Assembly (NCBI RefSeq): GCF_033118175.1
Contig: NC_083694.1
Span: forward strand, 43,795,608-43,859,607
Direction: 5' to 3'
DNA: 64,000 nucleotides
Source: Dama dama
Taxonomy: Eukaryota; Chordata; Mammalia; Artiodactyla; Cervidae
Below the pieces are notes generated by a model that was not told where the DNA came from, did no database searches, and was given only the letters and a program-made list of their open reading frames with translations. Below, piece by piece: positions 50,401-57,204 of this stretch (its first letter is position 1; the number at the start of each line of letters is the position of its first letter). The translations under genes and the position numbers were made by a program.

Positions 50401-53400
50401 GTTCCACATCCTTCCCAACCCTTGGGAGGGTCTTTTTTTTTTTTTATTCCACCTGTTTTAGCAGGTGGTGTAGGGGTGTCCCATTGTGGTCCTCGTAATT
50501 CTCATTTACCTCCTGTCTGAGATGTTGACTGGCTTTTCAGGTGCTTATTTGACATCCTTTTTATTTTTTTTTTAAAGTGAAGTCTCTATCAATATCTTCT
50601 GTCTGTTTCATTATTGGGTTGTTGGAGTTCTCATTTTAGTGTTGAGCATTCTTCATCATTTCTGGAGTTGCTTTCGTTACTGAAGGGTCTTGGCACTGGG
50701 TATAGAATTCAGGGTTGATGGAGTTTTCTCTCCTTGTTCTCACAGTGTTCTGCTCTATTCTGGCTCCTTTGTTTCTGACAAGTCATTGTCCTTTTGAACT
50801 GTTATACTCTAATGTCTCTTTTGTTTATTCCCCACCCCACACCCCCCAGGTTACTCAACTTTTTTTACTTTTGTTTCTCAGCACTTGAGTGTAACTACAG
50901 CTGATTTTGTTCTATGTCTGCTGCTTGGGGTTTGCTAAATTTCTTGCTTCTATAAATTTATGTATTTATTTCTGTAGAATTATTAAATTTACAACTTTTA
51001 GGCCATTAATTCATTAAATGTTAAATATGTAATATACTTCTTCCCAGCTGCAGTGTTGCCCCAGACTCTGAGCTCTGATTCTTCAGTCCAGTAGGAGTGC
51101 GTATTTCTTTGCAGTTTTAATCCTCCTTTCCTAATTACTTCTGTGCTAAACCTCTGGTTTCTGAGGTTCTGTGCATTTGTCTTCAATCCTTTTTCTCTTT
51201 ATTCTTCACATTGGATCATTTCTGCTAAATTCTCTTACTCTTCTCTCATCTCCAATCTGATGTTAAACCATCAGTGAATATGTTATGTGTTTGAGCAGAG
51301 TTTAAATAGTTGCTTTAAAATCCTTATCTGCTGGCTTCAGCATCTGAGATCGCTCTTTATTATCTTTCTCTCGTTGTATCTGGGTATGTAGCATAGATAG
51401 TTGGTATTGTATTCTGGATACTGTGAACAATACATTGCAGAAATTCTATTTTGTGTTTTTGTTTTTTAAGTGTTAATTGTTGTTTCCTTTTAGAAGGTTT
51501 CCTTTTAGAACTTGGGTGAAGTCTGGCTGCAAACTTGGACTTACCCATGTGGCAACAGTCAAAACACAGCACCAGGCATCCATTGGGGATCTCTGGCACT
51601 CTGAGAACTTGGGACTCCCCACCTGTGACTTCCCTTTGGGGGGGTCCCCTCTTCCCAGACACGATGGTTGCCCCAGACTCTGAACTCTAATTCTTTAATA
51701 GGATTGCAGATTTCTTTGCAGTGTTAATCATCCATTGTGGTATAGACTGAGAATTGCCTTCAGGCTAAAGGCTGTTTTTTTTTTTTAAAAGTCCAGAAGC
51801 TTACCAGTGCCATTTGGTGCTTCTGCCCTTGGTTGTTGTCTGGTCCCTGAGGATGTGGGTCACACTGGTCCAGAGTTCATAGTTGATATCTGTGGGGTGA
51901 CTGGGCCTGTCGGAACCACTCAGCCGTCCCTGAGAGCTGACCTGGAGGAGTGGCCACTCCTGCCTCCTCGGGCCATGTTTGCTCTGCTTAGGTGTGAGTC
52001 TGCTGCTTGCGGTCAGCAGGTATCGAGACCTTTCTTCTGTCAGACCTAGGGGCCCCCTCGGGGGAGTGGACCGTGAAGCGTGCAGACTGGGTTCTGCCTC
52101 CCCAGGTCCTGTGTGTCAAGAGGTTCTGTCCTGGGTCTGGGACACCCTCGCCCCCGCACCCCTTCCCTGGGAACCTGACTCAGTGGGCACTCGGCTTTGT
52201 TCTCTTCTCAGGTTAAATAGGGCCAGTCAGACCTACTTCTTCCCCGTCCACCTGACAGACCAGCTGCTGCCCAGTGCCGTCTTCTATGCCACCGTGGGGC
52301 CGCTCGTGCTGTACTTCGCCCTGCACCGCCTGGTCATCAAACCCTACCTCAGGGCTCAGAAGGAGAAGTGAGTTCTCAGCACTGGCGGGTAGGGGCCCAA
52401 CCGCCCTGTGCTCAGCTTCCCCATCTGTGACATGGAGAGGGTAGCACCCACCCCACAGGGCTGTGAGGGAAACCACCTGCGTTAACACGTGTAAAGTGCT
52501 CACTGCGGTGCCTGGTCATGTCAAGCCCTCAGTGATTATTAACTAGTTGTTATCAGTAGTAGTAGTGCTACTGTTGGCAACACTTGGGTTAACTTCTGTC
52601 TACCCACATTTCCTACTTTGAGAAAGAATTAGAGTTAGTTTACCGAATTGTTGAGACTGTAAGCCATGACCACAGAAATGAGAAGTCTTCCTTTTTCTCA
52701 TTCTAACCATTTCTTTGCCTGGCACTGAATTCAAAGATATAAGGCTCTGCATTCCTACAAACAAGGCCCATGTTAATTACAGTCTTGGAAGTCATCTAGA
52801 TGGAATTTATTTTGCAGTTTCTTAGAGATGATGCATTAGCACAGCATTAAACCCAAGAGGAGGTTTAACTTCATTACTTTACAATGATCTCATTTAATAG
52901 ATCACTGAACTTAGAGAGTCAGGGAGAGAGGAGCCCAAGGAAGGCTCTTGGGGCCCCTCCAGCCTCTGATTCATTTAAGTTTGGGGTCCTAATTCCCCAG
53001 CAGACTGAAGGCTTGGAGCAGAGGATATGCTGGGCCAAGGCTGCCAGGACACGTGTGTGCTGCCCAGGTCCCCGTGCTTTGCTGGGAGGGAAATACATGT
53101 ATTTCATTGCATGTAGTATGTGTTGTCCCTGCCGAGAGTGTCCTGTGGTAATGCCTGGTTGGGGCATCTCCTGAGATTCTCACCCTCTCCCCCTTTGCTG
53201 AGATTACTGCCGTGAGTCCTCCTCCCACTGAGGTTGGGGAGAGCCATCTGGGGACCGCAGGACAGCTGTGCAGGCCTGGGACAAACAGATTTGCTTGAAC
53301 TTGTCTTGGAAATAGTGTTTAAAGTTCTAGAACTGGGAACGCAGTAAGATTTACAGGCTGTCTGCAGGGCGCAGGTCCAGCCCGGAGCACTGTGGCCTCC

Positions 53401-55567
53401 CGTGCTGGTAACCCCACGTTCCTTACACGTGGCTTGTGTTTTCCTCGCCTCAGGGAACTGGAGAAGCAAAGGGAAAGCACAGCCACTGACATCCTGCAGA
53501 AGAAACAGGAGGCAGAAGCCGCGGTGAGTGCGGCGTCACCGGCTCCCTCCCAGGCCTCTGCCCTGCGAGGACCCGAGTGTGGACCTGCCCGTCGTGCAGC
53601 GCACAGACTGCATGCATGTTCCCATCCTTTCTTGTCCACGTTTCTTAGACTGGGACTGTGGGGGGCATGCTTCACACCCTGCAGAGAGGTCTCAGGGGCG
53701 TGGGTCTCGGGCTTTTCTTCCCTGACAACCTCCCTAGTCGTCTAGTCTTTACGTTATTGCCTGTGGGATGCAGCGCTGGGAGCGTCTGTCTGTGCCCTGA
53801 AGAGTCGACCCTGTTACCCTGCTAAGACATAATCAGGTTTTGTTAAAAAGTGGTGGGTGTTGTCCTCTTTCTTCCCTGTGAGTGAACTGTTTTTCCAGGA
53901 CTGTGATAGCAGCGATGTCCAGAGAAATGGATAAGCAGGATCGATAGGCGCCAGGCATATGGCCCTGGCTCTGATGGAGCCTAGGGAGGCCCTGATAGTA
54001 GCGTCCTTGTCCTTTGCAGGTTCGATTGATGCAGGAATCTGTCCGAAGAATAATCGAGGCTGAAGAGTCCAGAATGGGTGAGCAGGCCTGGCCTCTCTGA
54101 GGATGGGGTGGGTACTGGGGTCCCACAGAGGCACATGGCTCCTGCAGCCAGGCTGCACGGGGGTGGCCTGCCAAGGCTGCCCTGCCCTGACCAGGCCTGT
54201 TCTCAGGGCTCATCATCGTCAACGCCTGGTACGGGAAATTTGTCAACGACAAGAGCAAGAAGAGCGAGAAAGTGAAGGTGATTGATGTGACCGTGCCCCT
54301 GCAGTGTCTGGTGAAGGATTCCAAGCTCATCCTCACTGAGGCCTCCAAGGTGGGCGCTCGGGGCAGATGGGAGGGGTATCTGGGGAAGAGGGACCCTCCA
54401 GAGAGCCATGTCACTGCTGTGGAACCCGTCGTACTGCTGCGTCCCCTGTGCAGGGTGCGGCCCAGGATCCAGGTTACAGCCACACTGGAGCGGTTGACTT
54501 CATCCAGCCAGCCAGCCACTCACCTGTCCATCCATTCATTCGTCCATCTGTCCATTCATTCATTGCCAACTGTCTCTTGAGCGCCTACTGTGTGCCAGTT
54601 ACAGCAGCAAACAGAATATACCTCCTGCCTTTGGGAGCTCACGCTCTGTGCCTTGCCTGGTTCCAGAAGGAGGAGTCCGCCTGTAGCACACAGGAGGCTC
54701 AGGGGGGAGCCAGGGTATGTGCCAGAGGTGAATTAAAGCACAGAGGAGCTCAGGCAGAGAGCCCTGGTACCTGCATGGGTTCCTGGTCTCGCATCCTTGG
54801 CAGGGCTTCCTTGAAGATGGAGGGTGTTTTAGGGTGGCAGCGGGGCAAGTCTAGGACTAAGTAAGCAACTTGTTAAAATCCTGTTTCCTGTACTCAGGCT
54901 CCAAGGTTTGCGTCCTTCGTGGGCAGTGTCCACGCTGCCCCTCCAGGCAGGTACAGACGGCAGCGTCACTGGGCTTCAGACGCCCATCTCCACTGAGAAT
55001 CTGTCTGTTGCAGGCTGGGCTGCCCGGCTTCTATGACCCGTGTGTGGGTGAAGAGAAGAACCTGAAAGTGCTTTACCAGTTCCGTGGGGTCCTACATCAG
55101 GTGATGGCGCTCGACAGCGAGGCACTCAGGATACCAAAGCAGTGTGAGTAGCTGCCCCCGGCTGTCACCTGTCCTTGCCCAGAGACGGGCCCAGGGACCT
55201 CAGTGGGGGGGCAACAACCGCCTGCCTTCCATCTTTGGCCAGGGAGCCATAGGCTTGAGCATCATGACCTACACAGACCTGGGAAATGACACCCTGAGAG
55301 AGGGGTCAGCCCTTTCCCAGGTGGAATTAGTGAGCTCTTGGAAACTGCAGCCGGGGTGACTATGTATGAGGCAGACCCAGCGGCTCTGTGTTCAAGAACA
55401 TGGTGATTTTTGGCAGCTCATCCTCCGCCCGGCTGCAGGCCAGGCAGCCTCTGGCCGGGCCCTGGTTGATCCCGGCTATGTGGAAAGAGGGCATGGAAAC
55501 AGTTGCCTTCAGACACACTGATTTTGTCTTTTCTTTTACAGCTCACAGAATTGATACTGATGGATAA
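17292..55567 (+). CDS. DNAJC11: DNAJC11, J-domain protein of the mitochondrial MICOS/MIB complex (exons 2-16; exon 1 outside window)
   Basis: Fifteen coding exons, all bounded by AG and GT, join in one frame to 535 codons plus TAA (1608 nt). Adding the 24 N-terminal residues of the human protein gives 559, the human length, so only exon 1 is missing. Segments: 17292-17421, 20208-20281, 29283-29384, 41200-41328, 42238-42360, 43266-43339, 46387-46576, 47034-47119, 47447-47563, 52212-52367, 53454-53523, 54020-54077, 54207-54349, 55014-55143, 55542-55567. Seen: most of a J domain with HPD at residues 42-44, a central region of alternating short hydrophobic strands (about 170-365), a hydrophobic stretch near 386-408, a charged helix (about 411-457) and a C-terminal globular part. 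Known for the family: J protein that stimulates Hsp70, a beta-barrel-like centre, C-terminal DUF3395, association with mitochondrial outer-membrane/MICOS components and cristae upkeep; a mouse splicing mutation causes neuromuscular disease. No frameshift or stop was seen. Identification rests on remembered protein similarity. Confidence 0.97.
17422..18735. other. DNAJC11 intron 2, left part, with an old L1 3' end
   Basis: At about 18050-18170 the sequence GTGAATTGTGCACTTACACA, then GTTTTATGTTGTGTATATTA resembles an old L1 3' UTR. The rest is unrecognised AT-rich intron. Confidence 0.4.
18749..18955 (+). repeat. Bov-tA type SINE (first of a cluster)
   Basis: GGCTTCCCTCATAGCTCAGT to GACTTCGTGACTAAACC. 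Flanked by identical AGAGTCATTTACA at 18736-18748 and 18956-18968. Confidence 0.93.
18969..19304 (+). repeat. Two head-to-tail Bov-tA type SINEs
   Basis: A truncated copy (about 18969-19085) runs directly into a second, full-length copy (about 19086-19300). The pair is bounded by AGAGTCATTTACA at 18956-18968 and AGTGTCATTTACA at 19305-19317. Confidence 0.9.
19490..19620 (-). repeat. CHR-type SINE
   Basis: Antisense, ending CCACTGGACTGCCAGTAAAG then TCCC. Confidence 0.82.
20208..20281 (+). CDS. DNAJC11: DNAJC11 exon 3 (residues 68-92)
   Basis: Follows TTTGCAG and ends at GTAAGA. It finishes the J domain with [19 protein letters not shown], the usual helix IV/exit motif of J domains, and ends in phase 0 after Trp-Glu. 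Confidence 0.96.
20945..21167 (+). repeat. CHR-related SINE
   Basis: GGGCTTCTCTGGTGGTACAG head, GTTCAATCCCTACTCCAGGA, then the long-form body and an A-rich tail. Confidence 0.78.
22276..22432 (+). repeat. CHR-type SINE
   Basis: GACTTTCCCAGTGGGCCAGT to GCAGCCAAATAAATAAATAA. Confidence 0.85.
22590..22710 (+). repeat. CHR-type SINE with 18-base target duplication
   Basis: AACTTCCCTGGTGGCCCGGT to GCAGCCAAAAATAAAAATA. Direct repeats AATACTCAGCCTTCCCTG (22572-22589) and AATACTAAGCCTTCCCTG (22711-22728) bound it. Confidence 0.9.
23282..23300 (+). repeat. (TC)n microsatellite
   Basis: About nine TC units followed by a T run. Confidence 0.85.
23678..23862 (+). repeat. CHR-type SINE
   Basis: GGAATTCCCTCGTGGTCCAG to CAGCACAGCCAGATAAATAA. 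Confidence 0.85.
24285..24490 (+). repeat. Bov-tA type SINE
   Basis: CCAGGTGGCACTAGTGGTAA to AAAAAATTGAACATGACTGA; slightly 5'-shortened. Confidence 0.9.
24970..25257 (+). repeat. CHR-type SINE, long form
   Basis: GTCCCTGGTGGCTCAGTGGT head, the long GGGCCACAACTGCTGAGACT body, and a double A-rich tail with AATAAATAAATA. Confidence 0.82.
25597..25710 (+). repeat. CHR-type SINE
   Basis: ACCTCCTGGCAGTCCAGTGG to an A-rich tail after GGGGCTTGGAC. Confidence 0.75.
25711..26599. other. Intron 3 stretch, nothing recognised
   Basis: AT-rich with a short (TA)n at about 26100. No gene or named repeat supported. Confidence 0.4.
26600..28650 (+). mobile_element. BovB LINE, 5'-truncated, sense orientation, ORF decayed
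   Basis: Runs from AAATCAAATCCTTTATGATT to the 3' end AACACGACTGAGCAACTGAG. Recognisable reverse transcriptase pieces lie in different frames: LIDYAKAF-like [17 protein letters not shown] (crossing the 27594 start), YADDTTL near 27880, then HFGHLM-like end. A TGA replaces the Trp codon near 27515, and further stops and indels break the frame, so no protein can be made. Confidence 0.92.
28651..29282. other. End of intron 3, nothing recognised
   Basis: Apparently unique sequence up to the exon 4 acceptor. Confidence 0.4.
29283..29384 (+). CDS. DNAJC11: DNAJC11 exon 4 (residues 93-126)
   Basis: 34 codons, phase 0 to 0, between TACCCTAAG and GTCAGT. It encodes a highly charged helix rich in Arg and Glu ([19 protein letters not shown]) that links the J domain to the central domain. 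Skipping it would keep the frame. Confidence 0.96.
29385..33267. other. Repeat-poor first part of DNAJC11 intron 4
   Basis: About 3.9 kb with no young SINE or LINE that I can recognise and no supported gene. Short frames on both strands (for example around 31600-31980) occur in GC-richer DNA and lack protein similarity. Confidence 0.45.
33268..33341 (+). mobile_element. Short sense BovB fragment
   Basis: AAAAAGCTGGCTTAAAACTC, then GGTCCCATCACTTTATGG is the BovB segment just after the RT motif ([11 protein letters not shown] region). Confidence 0.82.
33345..33912 (-). mobile_element. BovB LINE 3' part (antisense)
   Basis: Reverse of the BovB 3' end: TCAGTTGCTCAGTCATGTCT through CATGGCTGCAATCACCATC. 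On - an open frame (33556-33852) reads [20 protein letters not shown], the BovB C-terminal part. It abuts the sense fragment at 33268-33341. Confidence 0.9.
33913..34707. other. Intron 4 stretch, nothing recognised
   Basis: No gene or nameable repeat seen. Confidence 0.4.
34708..34834 (-). repeat. CHR-type SINE
   Basis: TTTATTTATTTGTTTGGCTG to CAGTGGGTCCAGAAAGTCCC. Confidence 0.82.
34864..35020 (+). repeat. CHR-type SINE
   Basis: GGACTTCCCTGCTAGTCCAG to TGGTGCAGCCAAGCAAATAA. Confidence 0.85.
35030..35249 (+). repeat. Bov-tA type SINE with an internal A run
   Basis: GGCTTCCCTGGTGGCTCAGA to CACCACTGAGCGACTAACAC. An internal run of 13 A's interrupts the tRNA-like head at 35057-35069. Confidence 0.9.
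35620..35860. repeat. Ancient mammalian repeat, family uncertain
   Basis: GGTTACGTATTACTGCATGACAAACCACTC and AACTCAGTGGCTTGTGAGAAC match a common old mammalian interspersed repeat whose name I cannot fix. Confidence 0.4.
36300..36592 (-). mobile_element. L1 LINE 3' part (antisense), left half
   Basis: TTTCAAGTGTACAACATAAT and GTCTTTTGTAAATAATGCTG are reverse L1 3' UTR. Interrupted at TTAGGGGTAC by BovB and resumed at 38217. Confidence 0.85.
36593..38216 (-). mobile_element. BovB LINE insertion, 5'-truncated, with 10-base target duplication and a long RT frame
   Basis: Bounded by TTAGGGGTAC at 36583-36592 and 38217-38226. The - strand frame at 36968-37975 (335 codons from its first Met) carries reverse transcriptase blocks: [39 protein letters not shown] and catalytic YADD. 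Upstream the reading frame shifts near 37918-37935 (the earlier part is open at 37837-38241). It ends at a TGA at 36968-36970 where other copies have CGA in [10 protein letters not shown], a CpG-type change. So the element cannot encode a full protein. It lies in DNAJC11 intron 4, antisense to the gene. Confidence 0.95.
38217..38470 (-). mobile_element. L1 LINE (antisense), right half
   Basis: Continues the L1 after the BovB: TTTGGCTCTATACCCAGGAA, TGGATCATATGGTAGCTCTG, CCACAGTGGCTGCACTGGTT. Confidence 0.85.
38471..39646. other. AT-rich intron 4 stretch, nothing recognised
   Basis: No repeat or gene I can name. A 114-codon open frame on - (38903-39247) has no recognisable domain and is probably chance. 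Confidence 0.4.
39647..39714 (+). repeat. CHR-type SINE, truncated
   Basis: GGGACTTCCCTGGTGACACA to ACAGGTTTGATTCCTGT; the 3' part is missing. Confidence 0.78.
39728..39878 (+). repeat. Bov-tA type SINE with perfect 13-base target duplication
   Basis: GGGCTTCCCTGGTAGCTCAG to CCATGGACTGTATAGTGA. TGGTGATGAAAAT occurs at 39715-39727 and 39879-39891. The 3' third is missing, so it was probably truncated at insertion. Confidence 0.92.
40165..40308 (+). mobile_element. Old L1 3' terminus
   Basis: AACTCATGAAATTGCACACT, then AATTAAACCTCAATAAAG is a classic old-L1 3' end. Confidence 0.7.
40386..40600 (+). repeat. CHR-type SINE
   Basis: GGGACTTCCCTGGTGGTCCA head to an A/T-rich tail after GACAGGGCCAAATCAC. 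Confidence 0.87.
40601..41199. other. End of intron 4, nothing recognised
   Basis: Apparently unique sequence to the exon 5 acceptor. Confidence 0.4.
41200..41328 (+). CDS. DNAJC11: DNAJC11 exon 5 (residues 127-169)
   Basis: 43 codons, phase 0 to 0, between CTACCACAG and GTAAAG. It begins [20 protein letters not shown], an acidic stretch, then a strand-like segment ending SQSIE. It starts the central beta-rich region of the family. Confidence 0.96.
41329..42237. other. DNAJC11 intron 5, nothing recognised
   Basis: About 0.9 kb between exons 5 and 6 with no repeat or gene I can name. Confidence 0.5.
42238..42360 (+). CDS. DNAJC11: DNAJC11 exon 6 (residues 170-210)
   Basis: 41 codons, phase 0 to 0, between TTCCTAG and GTAAGC. 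It encodes [20 protein letters not shown], a Gly-rich turn, and a strand ending KGWGE: alternating beta-strand and turn composition fitting the barrel-like core. Confidence 0.96.
42361..43265. other. DNAJC11 intron 6, nothing recognised
   Basis: About 0.9 kb, no repeat or gene I can name; a T run lies just before the acceptor. Confidence 0.5.
43266..43339 (+). CDS. DNAJC11: DNAJC11 exon 7 (residues 211-234 plus two bases of Cys-235)
   Basis: Follows a T-rich tract and AACAG, and ends at TG before GTAAGT. The Cys codon is split TG|C with exon 8. It encodes [20 protein letters not shown] then LTPR. Confidence 0.95.
44052..44250 (+). repeat. CHR-type SINE, long form, cut by a SINE
   Basis: GGGCTTCCCTGGTGGCCCAG to CATACCACAACTCGAGAG, where an antisense Bov-tA begins. 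Confidence 0.83.
44251..44400 (-). repeat. Bov-tA type SINE inserted in a CHR SINE
   Basis: TGTGCTAAGTCGCTTCAGTC to CTTCCCAACCCAGGGATTG; 5' part missing. Confidence 0.87.
44401..45462. other. DNAJC11 intron 7, middle part, nothing recognised
   Basis: No gene or nameable repeat. Confidence 0.4.
45463..45690 (-). repeat. Bov-tA type SINE
   Basis: GAAAGTGAAAGTGAAAGTCT through GGATCGAACCCAGGTCTCCT; near complete. Confidence 0.9.
45691..46386. other. DNAJC11 intron 7, right part, nothing recognised
   Basis: Apparently unique sequence to the exon 8 acceptor. Confidence 0.4.
46387..46576 (+). CDS. DNAJC11: DNAJC11 exon 8 (residues 235-298)
   Basis: 190 nt between CCCCAG and GTGAGG, the longest coding exon here. 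It encodes [20 protein letters not shown], then [20 protein letters not shown], then a segment ending HFTVALQ: repeated amphipathic strands of the central domain. GC-rich. Confidence 0.97.
46577..47033. other. DNAJC11 intron 8, nothing recognised
   Basis: 457 bases, GC-rich, no features. Confidence 0.55.
47034..47119 (+). CDS. DNAJC11: DNAJC11 exon 9 (residues 299-326 plus two bases of Lys-327)
   Basis: Follows CTCCCCAG and ends before GTGAGT with the Lys codon split AA|G. It encodes [20 protein letters not shown] then QTRVKGSL. Confidence 0.96.
47120..47446. other. DNAJC11 intron 9, nothing recognised
   Basis: 327 bases, GC-rich, no features. Confidence 0.55.
47447..47563 (+). CDS. DNAJC11: DNAJC11 exon 10 (residues 327-365 plus two bases of Lys-366)
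   Basis: 117 nt, phase 2 to 2, between CCCTGCAG and GTAGGT. It encodes [20 protein letters not shown] then [19 protein letters not shown] multiple of three, so skipping keeps the frame. Confidence 0.96.
47564..48399. other. DNAJC11 intron 10, left part, nothing recognised
   Basis: C-rich on + with spurious open frames up to 188 codons (47632-48198); no protein similarity. Confidence 0.45.
48400..48800 (-). repeat. L2 LINE remnant (antisense)
   Basis: GCCTTCTGCTTAAGGCCCTT, GGATCTAGCCCTTCACTGTC, CCCTCAGGTCTCTGCTCACG follow the reverse L2 3' order. Confidence 0.65.
49300..50480 (-). mobile_element. Old L1 LINE sequence (antisense)
   Basis: ACCTTACATTCCTGAGGCAA, AAAATGAGTTAGGAATTATG (ORF2 reverse), then 3' UTR-like TTATAAGTTTAAGGTGTATGG and TCCAGGATGCCACATAATTG. 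Order suggests more than one piece. Confidence 0.65.
50481..51780. repeat. Old interspersed repeat region with an internal direct repeat
   Basis: L1-like or other ancient sequence (CTTATCTGCTGGCTTCAGCA, GTTGGTATTGTATTCTGGAT). An 80-base unit occurs twice (51040-51126 and 51651-51733). Family not certain. Confidence 0.4.
52212..52367 (+). CDS. DNAJC11: DNAJC11 exon 11 (residues 366-417 plus two bases of Lys-418)
   Basis: 156 nt, phase 2 to 2, between TTCTCAG and GTGAGT. It begins [20 protein letters not shown] and then carries the most hydrophobic stretch of the protein (about residues 386-408, [20 protein letters not shown]), a candidate membrane-contacting segment, before KPYLRAQKE. Confidence 0.96.
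52368..53453. other. DNAJC11 intron 11, nothing recognised
   Basis: About 1.1 kb, no gene or nameable repeat. Confidence 0.45.
53454..53523 (+). CDS. DNAJC11: DNAJC11 exon 12 (residues 418-441)
   Basis: 70 nt between CGCCTCAG and GTGAGT. It encodes a charged helical segment ([20 protein letters not shown] then EAA) at the start of the C-terminal DUF3395 region. Confidence 0.95.
53524..54019. other. DNAJC11 intron 12, nothing recognised
   Basis: 496 bases without recognised features. A - strand open frame across this and exon 13-14 is a shadow of coding DNA. Confidence 0.5.
54020..54077 (+). CDS. DNAJC11: DNAJC11 exon 13 (residues 442-460 plus one base of Gly-461)
   Basis: 58 nt between CCTTTGCAG and GTGAGC. 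It encodes [19 protein letters not shown], continuing the helix; Gly is split G|GG with exon 14. Confidence 0.95.
54207..54349 (+). CDS. DNAJC11: DNAJC11 exon 14 (residues 461-508)
   Basis: 143 nt between GTTCTCAG and GTGGGC. It encodes [20 protein letters not shown], then [20 protein letters not shown] and ILTEASK, the core of the C-terminal domain. Confidence 0.96.
54350..55013. other. DNAJC11 intron 14 with a short ancient repeat
   Basis: At about 54530-54610, repeated CATTCATTCATT-like units and GCGCCTACTGTGTGCCAGTT resemble a common old L2/MIR-type segment. Otherwise nothing. Confidence 0.4.
55014..55143 (+). CDS. DNAJC11: DNAJC11 exon 15 (residues 509-551 plus one base of Ser-552)
   Basis: 130 nt between CTGTTGCAG and GTGAGT. 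It encodes [20 protein letters not shown], then [20 protein letters not shown] and PKQ. Ser is split T|CT with exon 16. Confidence 0.96.
55144..55541. other. DNAJC11 intron 15, nothing recognised
   Basis: 398 bases, no features beyond the final T-rich acceptor tract. Confidence 0.5.
55542..55567 (+). CDS. DNAJC11: DNAJC11 exon 16, coding part (residues 552-559 and TAA stop)
   Basis: Follows a T-rich tract and TTTTACAG. It encodes SHRIDTDG and then TAA (55565-55567). The terminal HRIDTDG matches the human C-terminus from memory and fixes the end of the gene's coding region. Confidence 0.95.
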
Positions 55568-56850
55568 ACTACTTGAGAACCCAGATTCAAAAGGGGCTGC
55601 AAAAGAATTTCCCCAGGAGTTAACAAATTTGGAAGCAGGAAAAAAAAACCCAGAATCAGATGTTTATTTTGTATTTGCATAGAAAGTGGTACCGGCTCAA
55701 TTATGTGAAGGGACACACAGGTGCCCCGAGGCAACCCCACCAGGACCGGAACCGCAGCTGGGCCCGAGTCTGTTCCCAAGGATCATGTCCCCGCAGGGAA
55801 GGCCCGGCACCCGGGGCCTCAGGGTCCCTCAGCCTGCGTGCCCGCTGAGCCACCCAGTAGCTCTGTCTGCCGTGAGGTATTTATGAATACCTCACCCTCA
55901 TGCCCGTGACCGTGAGCTACGTTTCCTAAAATCCACACTGAACACAGAAAACAAAACGGAAGGAGGGAAGGCGTTCCCAGGAGCAGAGTCTCTGGATCAA
56001 GTGAATGCCTGTTGAGTCACCTTCCTTCTGAAATGTGACTGCGTGAATCTGGACAGGATGGTGTGGGTTTATAAATCTGCTTTTTACCTGAGAACGAGTG
56101 GCTTTGGGAATTAAGTCTCCTTCGTCCCCTCCCAGAACTTCTCAAGTCATTCCACTGGCACCTGGCTTGGGACAGAGGATGTCACTCCGGTCCCAGGATG
56201 TCACCTGTGTCCTCGTGGGAAACCGCAATGCCTCTGCCCTCCCCCACGCAGCTCAGTCCAGGCGGCCCCCAGAGAGGTCAAAGTGGGAGCCAAGAGGCTC
56301 AAGGGGTTCTGGCGGGCTCCTTGCTGCTCGCTGCCAGCCGGTGGCACTGCTGCTCCCACACCTGGTCAGTCTGTCTCCTCTGGGCTGCCCATACCCATTT
56401 GGGTGTCTGCTCCCAGGATCCCCTTCCTTCACACGCCTCTTTTGTGGATGCAGAGTATTTCAGGACCAGGCCCCTCCTGCCCAGCCTGGCTGGTGAACAG
56501 TCACCGGAGGAGCGGATGCCTGCCTGGTGGGGGTTCAGGCAGCCTCCGTGCGGCTCCTGTTCAATCAGGCCTTGCTCCTGACGTCGGTACCGGAGAAGTC
56601 ACTCACAACCCCCTTCCTCCAGTGTTTAAAGATAGTTCAGGTTGTCCAATTCTGTAATATTTATCTCCACTTAAAAGTTCCCTGCAGGAGCTGCTGCTCT
56701 GAATGTAAATCGTGCAATAAGTGTCGAGTTAGTGGAGTCCGACCTTGACCGCAGCCTGTGCCCCTCCTGGCAGGCCGTCCCTCCTGTTGTTGAACAGGGA
56801 CTGAACAGAGGACACGCTCTTACCACAATAAACCTTTCCTGAAAGCCGGG
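55568..56850 (+). other. DNAJC11: DNAJC11 3' untranslated region
   Basis: Sequence from the stop codon to just past the AATAAA at 56827-56832. The short open frames inside have no coding features. The 3' boundary is inferred from the signal and the following GT-rich stretch. Confidence 0.75.
56827..56832 (+). terminator. DNAJC11: AATAAA poly(A) signal of DNAJC11
   Basis: Canonical AATAAA about 1.26 kb after the stop codon. About 25-50 bases later comes a TGTCTGTATGCATCTGTGTG tract, a typical GU-rich downstream element. Cleavage is expected near 56845-56855. Confidence 0.8.
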
Positions 56851-57204
56851 GGCACTGTCTGTATGCATCTGTGTGTTCACTTTAGGAGCCAGCAGGCAGA
56901 GGGACTTGCCCCCTCCTCACAGGCCTCGTCCCACCCTCTGTTCTCAGGGCTCAAACTGTGAGACCTAACTTGAGGCTGGGGGTGTTTTCTCTACCAGACA
57001 TTTGCCTGAGAATTCAGAGTTGAAATCACAGGCTAGGTTGTTTATGTTTTGTTTTTTATTAAAGGCAGCTTTTTTGGGTAATCAAAGGTGGTCACACCCT
57101 GCTAGCCTTTCAGCAGGGAACAGGAAGTCAGTCTCCTCAGCTGTGACCATGCTCAGGAGAACTCAAATCAGTGCTCACTCACTTTTAAATAAAGGAGGCG
57201 GCAC

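Noticed and set aside
53833..54519. 228-codon open frame on - across DNAJC11 exons 13-14
   Set aside because: Antisense shadow of real coding exons in GC-rich DNA; its sequence has no family features.
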